DNA of 64,000 bases from Virgisporangium ochraceum. Lineage in GTDB: Bacteria; Actinomycetota; Actinomycetes; Mycobacteriales; Micromonosporaceae. Positions 23,503-31,982 of the stretch are shown piece after piece. The notes below the pieces were generated by a model. It worked only from the letters and a program-made list of their open reading frames with translations, did not search any database and was not told the origin of the DNA. How positions within the stretch are numbered: the stretch's first letter is position 1; every line of letters starts with the position of its first letter. Made by a program: the position numbers and the translations under genes. The stretch lies in the NCBI RefSeq assembly GCF_016863655.1, contig NZ_BOPH01000003.1, forward strand, positions 1-64,000. Reading direction: 5' to 3'.

Positions 23503-23828
23503 TGCGTCCGACGATCCCCTACGTCATCGCGGCGTGCCTCATCGGGCTGGGCGTCTACGGGGTGCTGGCCCGGCGCAACGCGATCCTCGTGCTCATGGCC
23601 GTGGAACTGCTGCTCAACGGCGTCAACCTGGTGCTGGTCACGGCCGACGTCACGGTGCGGGCGGTGGTGCCGCACGGCGGCCAGGTGTTCGCGTTGTTCG
23701 TCATCGTGCTGGCCGCGGCCGAGATCGGGGTCGGGCTGGCGGTCGTGCTCCAGCTGTACCGGCTGCGGAGCTCCGTGGCCGTCGACGAGGTGCCCCTCAG
23801 CGAGGAAGAGGAAGAGGTCAAGGCGTGA
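23502..23828 (+). CDS. nuoK: NADH-quinone oxidoreductase subunit K
   Basis: MrpC-like membrane subunit, 108 residues, with its ATG overlapping the nuoJ stop by one base. Three helices are visible; the two conserved membrane glutamates used in proton transfer are present (Glu in MAVELLLNGVNLVLV and Glu in AAAEIGVGLAVV). A short acidic tail ends the protein. Complete. Confidence 0.94.
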   Translation: MRPTIPYVIAACLIGLGVYGVLARRNAILVLMAVELLLNGVNLVLVTADVTVRAVVPHGGQVFALFVIVLAAAEIGVGLAVVLQLYRLRSSVAVDEVPLSEEEEEVKA

Positions 23829-25675
23829 CCGTCCTGGCCGCGGCCCTGCCGCTCGCGCCCCTCCTCGCGGCGCTCGTCGGGTTCCTGCTGCGTGGGCGCC
23901 GCGCGGCCGCCGCGCTCGCGATCACGGCGGCGTCCGTCGCACTGGTCAGCGCCGTCGTGCTCGCCGTCCGTTTCGACAACCCCTTCGTGGACGCGTACAG
24001 AGCGGCCGATTTCGCCGGTCTCTCGGTCGACTTCGGGGTACGGGTCAACGGGGCGGCCACGCTGATGGCGGTGACCGTCGGCGCGGTGGCGCTGGCCGTG
24101 CAGATCTACTCCGTCGCCTACCTCCACAACGGCCGAAACGGTAGATCTGTCGCCGAGGGAGGCGACGAGCGGTACGGACCCTACGCGGCACAGGTGTCGC
24201 TGTTCACCGCCGCGATGATGACCGTGGTCGTCGCGCCCGACCTCATCCAGCTGCTCATCGGCTGGGAGGTCATGGGCGTCTGCTCGTACCTGCTCATCGC
24301 GCACGACCGAACGCTGCCCGAGGCGCCCGGCGCGGCGGTGAAGGCCTTCCTGGTGACGCGCGTCGGCGACGTCGGGTTCCTGCTCGGCATCGCGGTGCTC
24401 GGCTACCACGCCGGCAGCTTCCGCATCGACACGGTGCTGGCCCACGACTACAAGCCATTCGACCTCACGCTGGCCTGCCTGCTGCTGCTCGCCGGCGTGG
24501 CCGGCAAGAGCGCGCAGTTCCCGCTGCACACCTGGCTCCCCGACGCGATGGCCGGCCCCACCCCGATCTCGGCGCTGATCCACGCGGCGACGATGGTGGC
24601 CGCCGGCGTGTACGTCGTCGCGCAGCTGTTCCCGCTGTTCGCCGGCTCCGACCCGGCGCTCACGGTGCTCGCCGTGATGGCGGCGATCACGATGCTCCTG
24701 GGAGCACTGGCGGCCCTGGCACAGACGGACATCAAACGCGTGCTCGCCTGGTCGACCGTGTCGCAGCTGGGGTACATGACCGGCGCGCTCGCGGTCCACG
24801 CGCCCGGCACCGCGCTGTTCCACCTCTTCACCCACGCCGCGTTCAAGGCGCTGCTGTTCCTCGCCGCCGGCGCGGTGATCCACGCGGTCCACTCGAACCT
24901 GATCGCGGCGACCGGCGGGCTGCGCACGCTCATGCCCCTGACGTTCCTCGCCACCACGGCCGGGCTCGCGGCGCTGGCCGGGCTGCCACCGTTCGCCGGG
25001 TTCTGGAGCAAGGAGGCGGTACTCGCGTCGGCCCTGCACGAGGGCGGCGGGGTCGGCTGGCTGATCTACGGCACCGGCGCGGTCACCGTCCTGCTGACCG
25101 GGTGGTACGCCGCCCGCCTGTGGCTCCTCGTGTTCCTCGGAGCACCCCGCACCACCGAGGCCCGGCACGCCCACGAGCCGCCGGGCGCCATGCGGTGGCC
25201 GGTGCTGCTGCTGGCCGTCCCGGCCACGCTGCTCGGGCTGGCCGCGCTGGCCGGCGGCTTCGTCGACCGGCTCGGTCCGGGCACCGGGGAAGTCGGGCAC
25301 CTCGGCGCCGCTGTCGCGGTCCCATTGCTGTTGGCCCTTGGTGGTGCGGGCCTCGCGGCGCTGATGTGGCGCCGCGGTGCCGCGGACCCGGCGGACCGCC
25401 TTCCGGCGCGGCCGGCGCTGGCGGCGGCCTTCTACCTGGACGCCGTGCAGAACGCGCTGGTGACCCGGCCGGTGCTGGCGCTGGCGCGGTGGGCGCGGCG
25501 CGGCGACGAAGCGGTCGTCGACGGCGCGGTCGACGGCACCGGCTCGGCCGCGGTACGGGCCGGCGGGGTGCTCGCCTGGGCGCACCGCGCCGGCGTGCCC
25601 CGGGCGGCCGGCGCCGCGCTGGCCGGCGCGGTGCTGCTCGGCGTGGTGGCGGCGGTCGTGGAGGTGGCACGGTGA
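23825..25675 (+). CDS. nuoL: NADH-quinone oxidoreductase subunit L
   Basis: Mrp-antiporter-like proton pump subunit of 616 residues, GTG 23825, overlapping nuoK by four bases. The key Glu lies in LLIGWEVMGVCSYLL and the conserved Lys in GKSAQFPLHTWLPDAMAGPTP; a further conserved region is ASAL near the discontinuous helix. The C-terminal lateral-helix region is Ala-rich and more variable. Complete. Confidence 0.95.
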   Translation: MTVLAAALPLAPLLAALVGFLLRGRRAAAALAITAASVALVSAVVLAVRFDNPFVDAYRAADFAGLSVDFGVRVNGAATLMAVTVGAVALAVQIYSVAYLHNGRNGRSVAEGGDERYGPYAAQVSLFTAAMMTVVVAPDLIQLLIGWEVMGVCSYLLIAHDRTLPEAPGAAVKAFLVTRVGDVGFLLGIAVLGYHAGSFRIDTVLAHDYKPFDLTLACLLLLAGVAGKSAQFPLHTWLPDAMAGPTPISALIHAATMVAAGVYVVAQLFPLFAGSDPALTVLAVMAAITMLLGALAALAQTDIKRVLAWSTVSQLGYMTGALAVHAPGTALFHLFTHAAFKALLFLAAGAVIHAVHSNLIAATGGLRTLMPLTFLATTAGLAALAGLPPFAGFWSKEAVLASALHEGGGVGWLIYGTGAVTVLLTGWYAARLWLLVFLGAPRTTEARHAHEPPGAMRWPVLLLAVPATLLGLAALAGGFVDRLGPGTGEVGHLGAAVAVPLLLALGGAGLAALMWRRGAADPADRLPARPALAAAFYLDAVQNALVTRPVLALARWARRGDEAVVDGAVDGTGSAAVRAGGVLAWAHRAGVPRAAGAALAGAVLLGVVAAVVEVAR

Positions 25676-27123
25676 ACGTCGTTCTCGTCGCGACACTCGT
25701 TCTGCCGGCCCTCGGCGCCCTGGCCGCCGTCCTGTTCGGCCGGATCGCGGGCACGGTGTTCGCGTTCCTCACGGTGGTCGCGGCCGCGGTGCTGCCGATC
25801 GACCGCGCGACCGGTGGCGAGGCCGGGCTCAACCCGTGGCACTCCGTCGACCTGCCGTGGGTGCCGGCGCTGTCGCTGCGGTTCCACCTCGGAGTCGACG
25901 GCATCTCGTACCCGCTGGTCGTGCTGACCGCGCTGCTGACGTTCCTCTGCTGCCTCTACACGCTGTGGCACGTGCCCGGCGACCGCGGCGGCCGCCACCT
26001 CGTGGCGCTGCTGCTGGTGATCGAGGTCGGGATCGTCGGGGTGTTCCTCGCCCTCGACCTGATCCTGTTCTTCGTGTTCTTCGAACTCGTGCTGCTGCCG
26101 ATGTACGCGATGATCGCCGGCTGGGGCGGCGACGGCCGGCGGCGCGCGGCACGGAAGTTCGTGCTCTACACGCTGTTCGGGTCGGTGGTGCTGCTGGTCG
26201 GCCTGGTCACCCTCGTGACCGCGGCCGGGACCGCCGACCTGGTCGAGCTGACCGGCATGCGGCTCTCCACGGACGTCCAGCGGATCGCCTTCGTGCTGCT
26301 CCTCGTGGGTTTCGCGGTGAAGAGCCCGCTGTGGCCGCTGCACACCTGGCTGCCCGACGCGCACACGGAGGCGCCCACGGTCGGGTCGGTGATCCTCGCC
26401 GGCGTACTGCTGAAGATGGGCACGTACGGGCTGCTCCGGATCGCGGTCGGCGCCGCACCCGAGGCGGCCTCGGCGGCGTCGCCCTTCGTCGCCGCCCTCG
26501 CCGTCGCGGCCATCATCGTCGGCGGCCTGGTCTGCCTGGCGCAGACCGAGCTCAAACGGCTCATCGCGTACTCGTCGGTGGGGCACATGGGCTTCGTGCT
26601 GCTCGGCATCGCGACGCTCACCAGCACCGGCCTGCAGGCCGCGCTGATCGGCAACCTGGCGCACGGCGTCATCACCGGGCTCCTGTTCTTCCTCGCCGGA
26701 GCGATCAAGGACCGGGCCCACACCGGCGACCTGGCCCGCCTCGGCGGCCTCCGCGAGACCGCGCCCGGCCTCGCCGGCCTGCTCGGGTTCGCGGCAATCG
26801 CGTCAGTCGGGCTGCCCGGCCTCGCCGGCTTCTGGGGGGAGGCGTTCGCGGTGGTCGCGGCCGTCGAACGCGGGTGGACGGCCGCGGCCGTGCTCGCCGC
26901 ACTGGGCGCCGCCCTGGCCGCGGCCTACTTCCTCCGCCTGCTCCGGCGGGTGACCCACGGGCCGGGTCTCGGCGTCCTCCCGGCGCTGCGCCGGTTCGAA
27001 CTTGCCTCCTGGGGACCGCTCGTGGTGCTCGCCCTCGCCCTGGGACTGGTGCCGGCGCTCGCGCTGTCGCCGGCCGCCGAGCCCGTTCGCAACCTGCTGC
27101 TGGTGGTGTCCGGTGCGAATTGA
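25672..27123 (+). CDS. nuoM: NADH-quinone oxidoreductase subunit M
   Basis: Antiporter-like subunit of 483 residues starting at GTG 25672, overlapping nuoL by four bases. The essential Glu sits in FVFFELVLLPMY and the Lys in AVKSPLWPLHTWLPDAHTEAP; TELKRLIAYSSVGHMGF is also typical. About 14 membrane helices. Complete. Confidence 0.95.
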   Translation: MNVVLVATLVLPALGALAAVLFGRIAGTVFAFLTVVAAAVLPIDRATGGEAGLNPWHSVDLPWVPALSLRFHLGVDGISYPLVVLTALLTFLCCLYTLWHVPGDRGGRHLVALLLVIEVGIVGVFLALDLILFFVFFELVLLPMYAMIAGWGGDGRRRAARKFVLYTLFGSVVLLVGLVTLVTAAGTADLVELTGMRLSTDVQRIAFVLLLVGFAVKSPLWPLHTWLPDAHTEAPTVGSVILAGVLLKMGTYGLLRIAVGAAPEAASAASPFVAALAVAAIIVGGLVCLAQTELKRLIAYSSVGHMGFVLLGIATLTSTGLQAALIGNLAHGVITGLLFFLAGAIKDRAHTGDLARLGGLRETAPGLAGLLGFAAIASVGLPGLAGFWGEAFAVVAAVERGWTAAAVLAALGAALAAAYFLRLLRRVTHGPGLGVLPALRRFELASWGPLVVLALALGLVPALALSPAAEPVRNLLLVVSGAN

Positions 27124-28513
27124 CCACGTGGCGCTGATCCCGGCCTACCTGGCCGCCGGGACGGCGGTGCTCGTGCTGCTGGCCGACCTGTTCCGGTTCT
27201 TCCCGCTCGTGGTGGGGCTCCTCGGGTCGCTGTCGGTCGCGGGTGGCGCGTTCTGGCTGAGCACCGGGTCTCCGCGGACCTCCTTCTGCGTCGACGACCA
27301 CTGCTCGTTCGTGGTCACCGACCGCTCGGCCGTGCTGATGGCCGTCTTCGCGCTGCTGACCGCCGCCGTGCTGGCCTTCTCGGCAACGGTGCGCGCGCCG
27401 ATGGGCGAGTACTGCTTCCTGCTGACGTGCTCGATGACCGGCGGAGTCGTCCTGGCCGGCGCCGGCGACCTGATCACGCTGATCGTGGCCCTCGAGACGC
27501 TCACCCTGCCGCTGTACGTGCTGGTCGCCCTGCGCCGCACCCTGCCGGCGGCCGACGGTGCGGTGACGTTCTTCGTGGTCAGCGTCGTGTCGACGGCCAT
27601 CTCGCTGCTCGGCGCCGGACTGCTGTACGCGACCACCGGAGCCGTGCACTTCCCCGCCCTCTTCTCCGGCCTCGCCTCCGCACCGTCGGCGCTGCGGCCG
27701 CTGGCCGTCGTGGGGATCGTGGTGCTGATCGGCGGGCTGGCGTTCAAGGTCGCGGCCGTGCCCCTGCACGCCTGGGCTCCCTCCACCTACGACGGCGCCC
27801 CGCTGCCGGTGGCCGCGTACCTGTCCACCGCCTCGAAGCTCGGCGGCGTGGTCGCGCTCGTGTACGTGGTCGACGTCGCGGTCGCCCCGGAGCGCGCCAC
27901 CGCCGTGGCGGCCGTGGTGGTGCTGTCGCTGCTGACGATGACCGTCGGCAACCTGGTCGCTCTGCGCCAGCGCCGCATGGTGCGGCTGCTGGCGTGGTCG
28001 TCGATCGCGCAGGCCGGCTACATCCTGGCCGCCATCGCCGTCGACGACGGTGGCGCGACGGCCCTCACGTACGCGGTGTTCTTCGTGGCGCTGGAACTGG
28101 CGGCGTTCGGCGCGGTGATCGCGCTGCGCCCGTCGCTCGACGGTGGTGCGCTGACCGATTACGCGGGTGCCGGCCGGGGAGCACCGTGGCGGTCGGCGGT
28201 GCTGCTGCTGGCACTGGCCGGGCTGGCGGGGCTGCCGCCCGGCATCGCGGGCCTGTTCGCGAAGGTCGCGGTCGTGCGGTCACTGGTGGACAGCGATGCG
28301 ACGTGGCTCGCGGTCGTGGTGGCGGTGAACGCGGTGGTGGGGCTGGCGTACTACGTCAGGGCGGGCGCGGCGCTGTTCGTCACTCCCACCGTTCCCGCCG
28401 CTCCGGCGACGCCGCACTGGGCGGTGGCGGCTGCTCTCGTCCTGGTGGCACTGGCTGCCCTGGTTCTGGGCTTCGCCCCCCAGGTCGTCTTCGACGCCAC
28501 CGCTCTCCGGTAG
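27113..28513 (+). CDS. nuoN: NADH-quinone oxidoreductase subunit N
   Basis: Antiporter-like subunit of 466 residues. GTG 27113 overlaps nuoM by 11 bases; GTG 27128 is an alternative. The key Glu is in LIVALETLTLPLYVL, and the Lys in AFKVAAVPLHAWAPSTYDGAP replaces the HMWTPD-type segment in the usual way for NuoN. It is the last gene of the plus-strand set. A weak 5-bp hairpin (28525-28529 / 28535-28539) follows, perhaps a terminator. Confidence 0.94.
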   Translation: MRIDHVALIPAYLAAGTAVLVLLADLFRFFPLVVGLLGSLSVAGGAFWLSTGSPRTSFCVDDHCSFVVTDRSAVLMAVFALLTAAVLAFSATVRAPMGEYCFLLTCSMTGGVVLAGAGDLITLIVALETLTLPLYVLVALRRTLPAADGAVTFFVVSVVSTAISLLGAGLLYATTGAVHFPALFSGLASAPSALRPLAVVGIVVLIGGLAFKVAAVPLHAWAPSTYDGAPLPVAAYLSTASKLGGVVALVYVVDVAVAPERATAVAAVVVLSLLTMTVGNLVALRQRRMVRLLAWSSIAQAGYILAAIAVDDGGATALTYAVFFVALELAAFGAVIALRPSLDGGALTDYAGAGRGAPWRSAVLLLALAGLAGLPPGIAGLFAKVAVVRSLVDSDATWLAVVVAVNAVVGLAYYVRAGAALFVTPTVPAAPATPHWAVAAALVLVALAALVLGFAPQVVFDATALR

Positions 28514-28596
28514 CAAATCTTCTGCCGCCCGTGTGGCGGGGCCGTCCTGCGCGGACCGGGTGCCGCCCCACGCCCACCCCGACGCGATCGCGCCGA

Positions 28597-28632
28597 TGTC
28601 GAGGCGTGCGCCGTTGTCGAGGCGTGCGCCGA
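28597..28632. repeat. Two 18-bp direct repeats
   Basis: Two adjacent copies (28597-28614 and 28615-28632), identical over at least 17 bases, lead directly into the inverted repeat that follows. They look like part of the same element. Confidence 0.75.
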
Positions 28633-28701
28633 TCTTGCAGTCGTGGCCGCCCCTATTTGGCGAAATGTCGTGTTTTGAGGGAGGCCACGACTGCAAGATC
28701 G
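28630..28701. repeat. Intergenic palindromic element with 19-bp perfect arms
   Basis: Arms 28630-28648 and 28683-28701 are exact inverted copies of 19 nt, extended inside by three GC pairs, around an AT-richer loop of roughly 25 nt. The element lies between nuoN (plus) and the vWA gene (minus), which converge here. I recall similar GATCTTGCAGT...-type hairpins as dispersed elements in Micromonosporaceae genomes; that is memory and not checked. Confidence 0.7.
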
Positions 28702-28780
28702 ACGGAGAGGGGGCGTCGGGCGCCGACGTGTGTCGCTGAATGTGTTGCGCCGTACGGCATCCCGGGAACCTGAGAAAGCA

Positions 28781-29470
28781 CTACTCGAGGACGCGCGCCT
28801 GGCGGGCGGCGGCGAGCCATTGCGGGAACTCCGACATCAGGTTGTCGAACAGCACGTCGTCGGGGAGCTGCTGCGGCTCGGGCCCGGCCGGGAAGAACCC
28901 GGCGTTGTCGACGATCCGCTTCGACGGGACGGGCAGGTCGTCGAGCCGGCGCAGGTAGGCGAACTCATCGTCGCCGAAGCCGATGAACTGCCAGAAGATC
29001 GGCAGCTTCGCCGCCTCGCAGAGGACCTCGGTGGTCTCCCGCTTCGAGGTCGGCGCGCCGTCGGTCTGGAACACCACGAACGCCGGTCCCCTGCCTTTGT
29101 GCACATCGATCACGGCCCGCATCGCCGCCGCGTAGTTCGTGGCGCCCATGGCACCGGCGCCGGCCTTGATGCGGTCGATCGAGCCGGCGTAGTCGGTCAC
29201 CGAGATCTCGACGGCCTTGCGGGCCGTCGTGTCGAAGAAGATCACCGGGACGGTGCCGTCGTCGTCGAAGTGGGCGGCGAGTGCGAGGACCCGCTCGGCC
29301 AGGGCCTGCACCGAGCCGTCCTTGAAGTACCGCCCCATCGACCGCGAGTGGTCGATCACGAGGTACACGGCGGCCCGCTCGCCGCCCAGGCGGTGCTTGT
29401 CGAGGCTGACCCGGGCGGTCTTGTACAGGTTGACGAACGAGGGTGCGGCTTTCGTGAGGTCGATCGGCAC
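28781..29470 (-). CDS. von Willebrand factor A domain protein (TerF/TerY-like)
   Basis: A 229-residue protein from GTG 29470. The vWA metal-ion-dependent adhesion site is intact: DHSRSM (DxSxS), Thr in GATNYA and Asp in QTDGAPTS. The N-terminus (PIDLTKAAPSFVNLYKTARVSL) resembles vWA proteins that occur with Ter stress genes, and a TerD-HNH gene lies 8 kb away. There is no signal peptide, so it acts in the cytoplasm, probably as a metal-dependent protein-binding scaffold. The start lies about 50 bases beyond the yajQ stop, with a terminator between. Confidence 0.85.
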   Translation of the reverse strand: MPIDLTKAAPSFVNLYKTARVSLDKHRLGGERAAVYLVIDHSRSMGRYFKDGSVQALAERVLALAAHFDDDGTVPVIFFDTTARKAVEISVTDYAGSIDRIKAGAGAMGATNYAAAMRAVIDVHKGRGPAFVVFQTDGAPTSKRETTEVLCEAAKLPIFWQFIGFGDDEFAYLRRLDDLPVPSKRIVDNAGFFPAGPEPQQLPDDVLFDNLMSEFPQWLAAARQARVLE

Positions 29471-29481
29471 GGTCGTACTGT

Positions 29482-29513
29482 ACGACCCCGGAGCCCTGTG
29501 GCTCCGGGGTCGT
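29482..29513 (-). terminator. Strong hairpin terminator after yajQ
   Basis: A perfect 14-bp stem (29482-29495 / 29500-29513) with a 4-nt loop lies eight bases past the yajQ stop. No U-tract. It insulates the vWA gene from yajQ. Confidence 0.8.
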
Positions 29514-29520
29514 CGCGCTC

Positions 29521-30015
29521 TTAGCGGTAGTTGGTGAACTGGAGGGCGACGCCGAAGTCCTCCTGCTTGAGCATGGAGATCACGGTCTGCAGGTCGTCCT
29601 TCTTCTTGCCGGTGACGCGCAGCTGGTCCCCTTGAATCTGAGCCTGGACGCCCTTCGGCCCTTCATCGCGGATCTTCTTGCTGATCGCCTTGGCCTTGTC
29701 GGAGTCGATCCCCTGGATGATCTTGCAGTCGAGCCGGTGCACCTTGCCGGACGCACGCGGGTCTCCGGCGTCGAGGGACTTCAGGGAGATCTGCCGCTTG
29801 ATCAGCTTCTCCTTGAACACCTCGAGGGCGGCGAGGACCCGGTCTTCGGTCTCGGCCTGCAACGTGACGCCTTCTTCGCCGGCCCACTTGATCTCCGCGC
29901 CCGTGCCGCGGAAGTCAAACCGCTGGGAGAGCTCCTTGGCGGTCTGCTGGACCGCGTTGTCGACCTCCTGACGGTCGACCTTGCTGACGATGTCGAACGA
30001 GGGTGCGGACGCCAT
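29521..30015 (-). CDS. YajQ family nucleotide-binding protein
   Basis: A 164-residue protein starting [21 protein letters not shown], the standard YajQ opening. Two ferredoxin-like halves are present; the signatures [28 protein letters not shown] and KKDDLQTVI are all visible. Some YajQ proteins bind cyclic di-GMP, and this window also has a GGDEF-EAL gene, but a link is only inference. It ends in a strong terminator and lies divergent from tRNA-Tyr. Confidence 0.94.
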   Translation of the reverse strand: MASAPSFDIVSKVDRQEVDNAVQQTAKELSQRFDFRGTGAEIKWAGEEGVTLQAETEDRVLAALEVFKEKLIKRQISLKSLDAGDPRASGKVHRLDCKIIQGIDSDKAKAISKKIRDEGPKGVQAQIQGDQLRVTGKKKDDLQTVISMLKQEDFGVALQFTNYR

Positions 30016-30161
30016 TTTCGCGCTCCTGTACGTGTTGTGGATCGGGCTGTTCGGCTTCTGCCCCGCCGGGCGGCTCGGCCGAGGGTACCCGTTTGCGCGG
30101 GCCCGGGGTCATACCGTTATCCTTGCGTGGCTGCCGGACGCGGGACGTCTGGCGGTGGCTA

Positions 30162-30245
30162 GGCGGGTTGCCCGAGCGGCCAATGGGAGCGGACTGTAAA
30201 TCCGTCGCGAAAGCTACAGAGGTTCGAATCCTCTACCCGCCACCA
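30162..30245 (+). tRNA. tRNA-Tyr (GTA), CCA encoded
   Basis: Class II tRNA with a long variable arm: acceptor GGCGGGT/ACCCGCC, anticodon loop CTGTAAA reading GTA, and T-loop GTTCGAATC. The 3' CCA is encoded (30243-30245), unlike the other tRNAs here. Its 3' half is repeated exactly at 31071. Confidence 0.95.
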
Positions 30246-30441
30246 GCAGTACCCACGGCCTTCGACCAGCGTGAACGCTGATCGGAGGCCGAACTCGTTG
30301 GCCCGGTTCCGGTAGTGCCACAACGCTCACCGCTCGGGGCTGTGCCGTTCTGGTGTCGGCGCTCGCGGGCGACACGGCGGCCTCAGGCTCGCTACGCTCA
30401 GCAGAAGCGGAAGTGGTCCGGCTTCAGGGAGGTGTAGGCCG

Positions 30442-30996
30442 ATGAGCGTTCAGGTCGTCGACCACGTCGGCCCATGGAGCGAAGACGACTACTTTGCTCT
30501 CGGCGAGACTACCGACCGGATCGAACTGCTCGATGGGAGCCTGCTGGTGAGCCCGGCACCGAGCAAGCGCCACCAGCACCTGTCCCGCCGATTGGCCAAC
30601 GCGTTGGATGAGGCGGCGTCTGCGGCTGGGTTGTGGGTCTTCGAGGCCGTCAACCTGCGGCTGGCCTCCGGCCGGATCGCCATCCCGGATCTCGTCGTCG
30701 CCGACACCGACGACGAGGGTGTGGTCGTCGAGGCCGGCGAAGTCGTCCTGGTGGGCGAGGTCGTGTCGCCCGGTAACGCGGCGGCCGACCGGCTCGTGAA
30801 GATGCAGCTCTACGCGGCCGCCCGGATCGGCTGGTACCTGCTCATCGAGCAGGAGCAAGGGCAACTGACGCTGCGCCTGTTCCGCCTCGACGGCGAGCAC
30901 TACGTTGAGCACGCCATCGCGAAGAGCGGCGAGGTGCTTACCTCTGACGAGCCGTTCGCGTTCACGCTCGACACCCGGACGATCCCTACCAGGTAG
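30442..30996 (+). CDS. Uma2 family endonuclease, intact copy
   Basis: A 184-residue Uma2 (DUF820) protein from ATG 30442, the full family length. Expected elements in order: [24 protein letters not shown], then [10 protein letters not shown] with the first catalytic Asp, [10 protein letters not shown] with the Glu, and [18 protein letters not shown] with the Lys. The fold is the restriction-endonuclease (PD-(D/E)xK) type; family function is unproven. It lies about 200 bases downstream of tRNA-Tyr. A damaged copy of both lies next to it. Confidence 0.88.
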   Translation: MSVQVVDHVGPWSEDDYFALGETTDRIELLDGSLLVSPAPSKRHQHLSRRLANALDEAASAAGLWVFEAVNLRLASGRIAIPDLVVADTDDEGVVVEAGEVVLVGEVVSPGNAAADRLVKMQLYAAARIGWYLLIEQEQGQLTLRLFRLDGEHYVEHAIAKSGEVLTSDEPFAFTLDTRTIPTR

Positions 30997-31070
30997 CCAC
31001 GGAGAATACGCGGAGAAGATGCCGCGTCGACGGCACGGAACCACAGGTCAGAGCTGTTTCGACGCTCGCT

Positions 31071-31120
31071 CTGTAAATCCGTCGCGAAAGCTACAGAGGT
31101 TCGAATCCTCTACCCGCCAC
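31071..31120 (+). repeat. Exact 50-bp copy of the 3' half of tRNA-Tyr
   Basis: 31071-31120 is identical to 30194-30243, from the anticodon loop through variable arm, T-arm and acceptor. Similarity continues loosely for about 24 bases beyond. The 5' half is missing, so it cannot make a tRNA. Such 3'-half copies arise as attachment sites of tRNA-targeting integrases or by tandem duplication. Confidence 0.92.
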
Positions 31121-31245
31121 ACGCAGTACACACGGCCTCTGACCTCGACTTCTCCGGGACAGGGGCCGATCTTGTTGGTACCGCCGTCAGGTCCCCATAG
31201 CTTGGTAGCAGTGTGAGGTGGTCCGGCTCCTGGAGGTGTAGGCCG

Positions 31246-31797
31246 ATGAGCGTTCAGGTCGTCGACCACGTCGGCCGTGGAGCGAAGACGAACACTTCGC
31301 GCTGGGCGAGACGACAGACCGGATCGAGCTGATCTATGGGAGCCTTGTCGTGACTCCGGCGCCGACCATGAGTCACCAGCGCCTCTCCCGCCGCATCGCC
31401 AACGCGCTCGATGAGGCCGCAACGCCTTCCGGTTTGTTCGTCTACGAGGCGATCAACGTCCGGTTGCATACCGGCGCATCGCGAGCCCGGACATCGCCGT
31501 GGTCGACGTAGACCGGAGGGAGTAGTCGTCGACGCCTCACGGCTACCGCTGATCAGCGAGATCGTGCCGCCGAGCGACGCCGTCATGGATCGGGTTCTCA
31601 AAATGGGCCTGTACGCAGCGGCCGGTATCGGCTGGTACCTGCTCATCGAGCACGAGCCGGTCAACTCGCTCACCCTGCGCCTCAACGAACTCGACGGCCG
31701 GCACTACGTCGAGCGGGCCATGGCCAGGCAGGGCGAGATCCTGACCTCCGAGCGCCCGTTTCCGTTCACGCTGGACACCCGTTCACTCGTCCGTTGA
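31246..31797 (+). pseudogene. Frameshifted copy of the Uma2 gene
   Basis: It opens with the same 30 bases as the intact copy, including the GGAGGTGTAGGCCG lead. A one-base loss near 31277 shifts the frame, a second loss lies near 31475, and stops occur near 31510-31525. The C-terminal part (31411-31797) is open and still shows [17 protein letters not shown]. It is a decayed paralogue of the gene at 30442, located 804 bases from it. Confidence 0.85.
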
Positions 31798-31982
31798 GCG
31801 GTGCCCCCACGGGCGACGACGGCACGGCGGTCGTGGAGGCGGTGCGGAACAACGTCAACCGCCTGGTCGGCGGTGACCCTGAGTTCATGCAGGGCAGGGT
31901 CGACGCGTTCGGGACGCTGGTCGGGATCCGGCCGGGGACGGGGCGGCGGTGCCGTCGCTGCGGCCGGAGGGTCGGGGCTGGG
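31798..31982. other. Stretch without a clear gene before the nuoH stop
   Basis: An open frame reading AVVEAVRNNVNRLVGGDPEFMQGRVDAF starts at 31794 and runs past the nuoH stop on the other strand. The first 45 codons look protein-like, the rest is Arg-rich. It may be debris of a lost gene. No ribosome site. Confidence 0.3.

Noticed and set aside
23555..25696. 713-codon minus-strand frame opposite nuoL
   Set aside because: Low-complexity Arg/Gln/Glu-rich product opposite a well-conserved gene.
28630..28701. Ordinary nuoN terminator
   Set aside because: It lies over 110 bases past nuoN, has a long loop and very long exact arms; a repeat element fits better, though it may also stop transcription.
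31071..31120. Second functional tRNA-Tyr
   Set aside because: The 5' half with acceptor and D-arm is missing.
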